Shown: piece after piece, positions 63,368-64,000 of the stretch | Layout: each line of letters begins with the position of its first letter | Position numbering within the stretch: the first letter of the stretch is position 1 | DNA from: an uncultured Blastocatellia bacterium | GTDB lineage: Bacteria; Acidobacteriota; Blastocatellia; Pyrinomonadales; Pyrinomonadaceae | Direction of reading: 5' to 3' | Assembly: GCA_946480785.1 (NCBI GenBank) | Contig: CAMLLD010000004.1 | Location: 72,867 to 136,866 of the forward strand | DNA length: 64,000 bases | Translations under genes and position numbers: made by a program | The notes under the pieces: model-generated | The model's input: only the letters and a program-made list of their open reading frames with translations | Databases searched by the model: none | What the model was told of the DNA's origin: nothing

Positions 63368-64000
63368 ATGCCGGCGAAGAAGGACGCTCCGCGCGCCAGC
63401 AGCATCGGACCGATGTTGCCGCAGTGGGTGCTCGAACTGTTGCGCCCGATGGTCGGAGGCCTCAGCCGCGTGTTGTGGAAGATCGAATTCAGCGGCCAGG
63501 AAAACGTGCCCGAACAAGGCGGGGTGATCATCGCCGCGAACCATCAAACGTATCTCGATCCGTTCTGGCTTTCGTTGCAGATCAAACGTCCGATTCGTTA
63601 TCTCGCGTGGAGCGACGCTTTTCGTTGGCCGGTTGTGGGTCAGTGTCTCATCTGGCTTGGCGCGTGGCCGCTCACGCTCGAAGGCAGCGACCCGTCGGCG
63701 ATCAGACGTTCGCTGCAATGGCTGCGCGACGGCGGCGCGGTGGTGATTTTTCCCGAAGGCGGCCGCAGCACTGCGAGCGGCGCGCTGGAGCGTTTCAAGG
63801 CGGGCGCGGTGCGGCTCGCGCTGGAAGCAAACGTGCCGATCCTGCCGGTGACGATCAAAGGTGGGAACCGCGTGTGGCCCCGCGGCTGGCGTGTTCCGCG
63901 TTGCCGCAAAGTGTCTGTCCACTATCACCCGTTGCAACATCCGCAGCAACCAGCCGACGAAGAGACGCGCGCCTTCGCGCGGCGCGAAAGCGAACGACTC
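63368..64000 (+). CDS. plsC: 1-acyl-glycerol-3-phosphate acyltransferase, 3' end outside window
   Basis: An open frame runs from ATG 63368 to the window end (211 codons so far). It carries the acyltransferase motifs NHQTYLD (His59, Asp64) and FPEGGRS (near 127), then VPILPVTIKG, in PlsC order. PlsC adds the second acyl chain to make phosphatidic acid at the membrane. No N-terminal transmembrane helix is evident, only an amphipathic stretch. The start could lie slightly further upstream. It follows the PilZ-like gene by 43 bp. Confidence 0.85.
   Translation, partial: MPAKKDAPRASSIGPMLPQWVLELLRPMVGGLSRVLWKIEFSGQENVPEQGGVIIAANHQTYLDPFWLSLQIKRPIRYLAWSDAFRWPVVGQCLIWLGAWPLTLEGSDPSAIRRSLQWLRDGGAVVIFPEGGRSTASGALERFKAGAVRLALEANVPILPVTIKGGNRVWPRGWRVPRCRKVSVHYHPLQHPQQPADEETRAFARRESERL

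Noticed and set aside
1..64000. CRISPR array, rRNA operon, IS element or prophage
   Set aside because: No regularly spaced repeats, rRNA-like sequence, transposase or integrase reading frame, or phage structural gene was seen.

Overview
The window is about 59% G+C by eye, densely coded, and probably comes from an Acidobacteriota chromosome, plausibly class Blastocatellia. Supporting points are a VWA-type secreted protein of the 'acidobacterial VWFA-related' kind, many small secreted proteins of unknown function, a MoaD-MoaE fusion and a receiver domain resembling PrsR-type exopolysaccharide regulators. This is an inference from protein family resemblance. Most genes sit in tightly packed operons with 4-11 bp start/stop overlaps.

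Layout. 1-5803: surface glycan and cell-wall genes (two glycosyltransferases, methyltransferase, polysaccharide deacetylase, nucleotide-sugar epimerase, mpl). 5911-10226: DICT-domain protein, DUF1232 protein, pta, VWA protein, HD-GYP response regulator. 10495-10583: tRNA-Leu(CAA). 10591-12524: small proteins and a lipoprotein. 12526-15889: doxX / di-haem cytochrome / ribA operon with a terminator, facing a divergent SufR-like regulator. 16005-19238: large PAS/GGDEF/EAL protein. 19271-26532: an eight-gene minus-strand catabolic operon (SGNH esterase, ABC permease and binding protein, FAH-family hydrolase, LutCBA, KdgD-like enzyme). 26640-31486: Tat-exported molybdenum aldehyde oxidoreductase (PaoABC-like) and two Cys-containing small proteins. 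31511-33400: M48 protease. 33594-37863: leuABCD. 37838-47076: a seven-gene minus-strand glycan/galactose operon (GH38, an orphan sugar ABC ATPase, galK, galM and others). 47140-53063: a lasso-like RiPP cluster followed by a translationally coupled DNA adenine methylase. 53060-64000: hutF, argE, a receiver protein, LON-domain protein, MoaD-MoaE fusion, gyrA, a second solitary DNA methyltransferase, a PilZ-like protein and a truncated plsC.

How they fit together. The catabolic operon reads as uptake of a deoxyhexose-like sugar, hydrolysis of a 2,4-diketo acid to pyruvate plus L-lactate (FAH family), and lactate oxidation by LutABC. The ABC ATPase that could power it lies 20 kb away in the galactose/mannoside operon. 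The MoaD-MoaE fusion would supply molybdopterin to the Pao-type enzyme. Cyclic-di-GMP turnover and sensing are represented by the GGDEF/EAL protein, the HD-GYP regulator and the PilZ-like protein.

The most interesting observations are: (1) a strong excess of the palindromic heptamer TGGNCCA, in every reading frame; (2) a lasso-type RiPP cluster with RRE, cyclase and a leader-matching precursor but no B2 peptidase, no transporter and a core lacking any bulky plug residue; (3) a dispersed ATCYGTGTAATCYGTG-like repeat, one copy of which lies in frame inside lutC; (4) a nested-palindrome element at 56712-56769.
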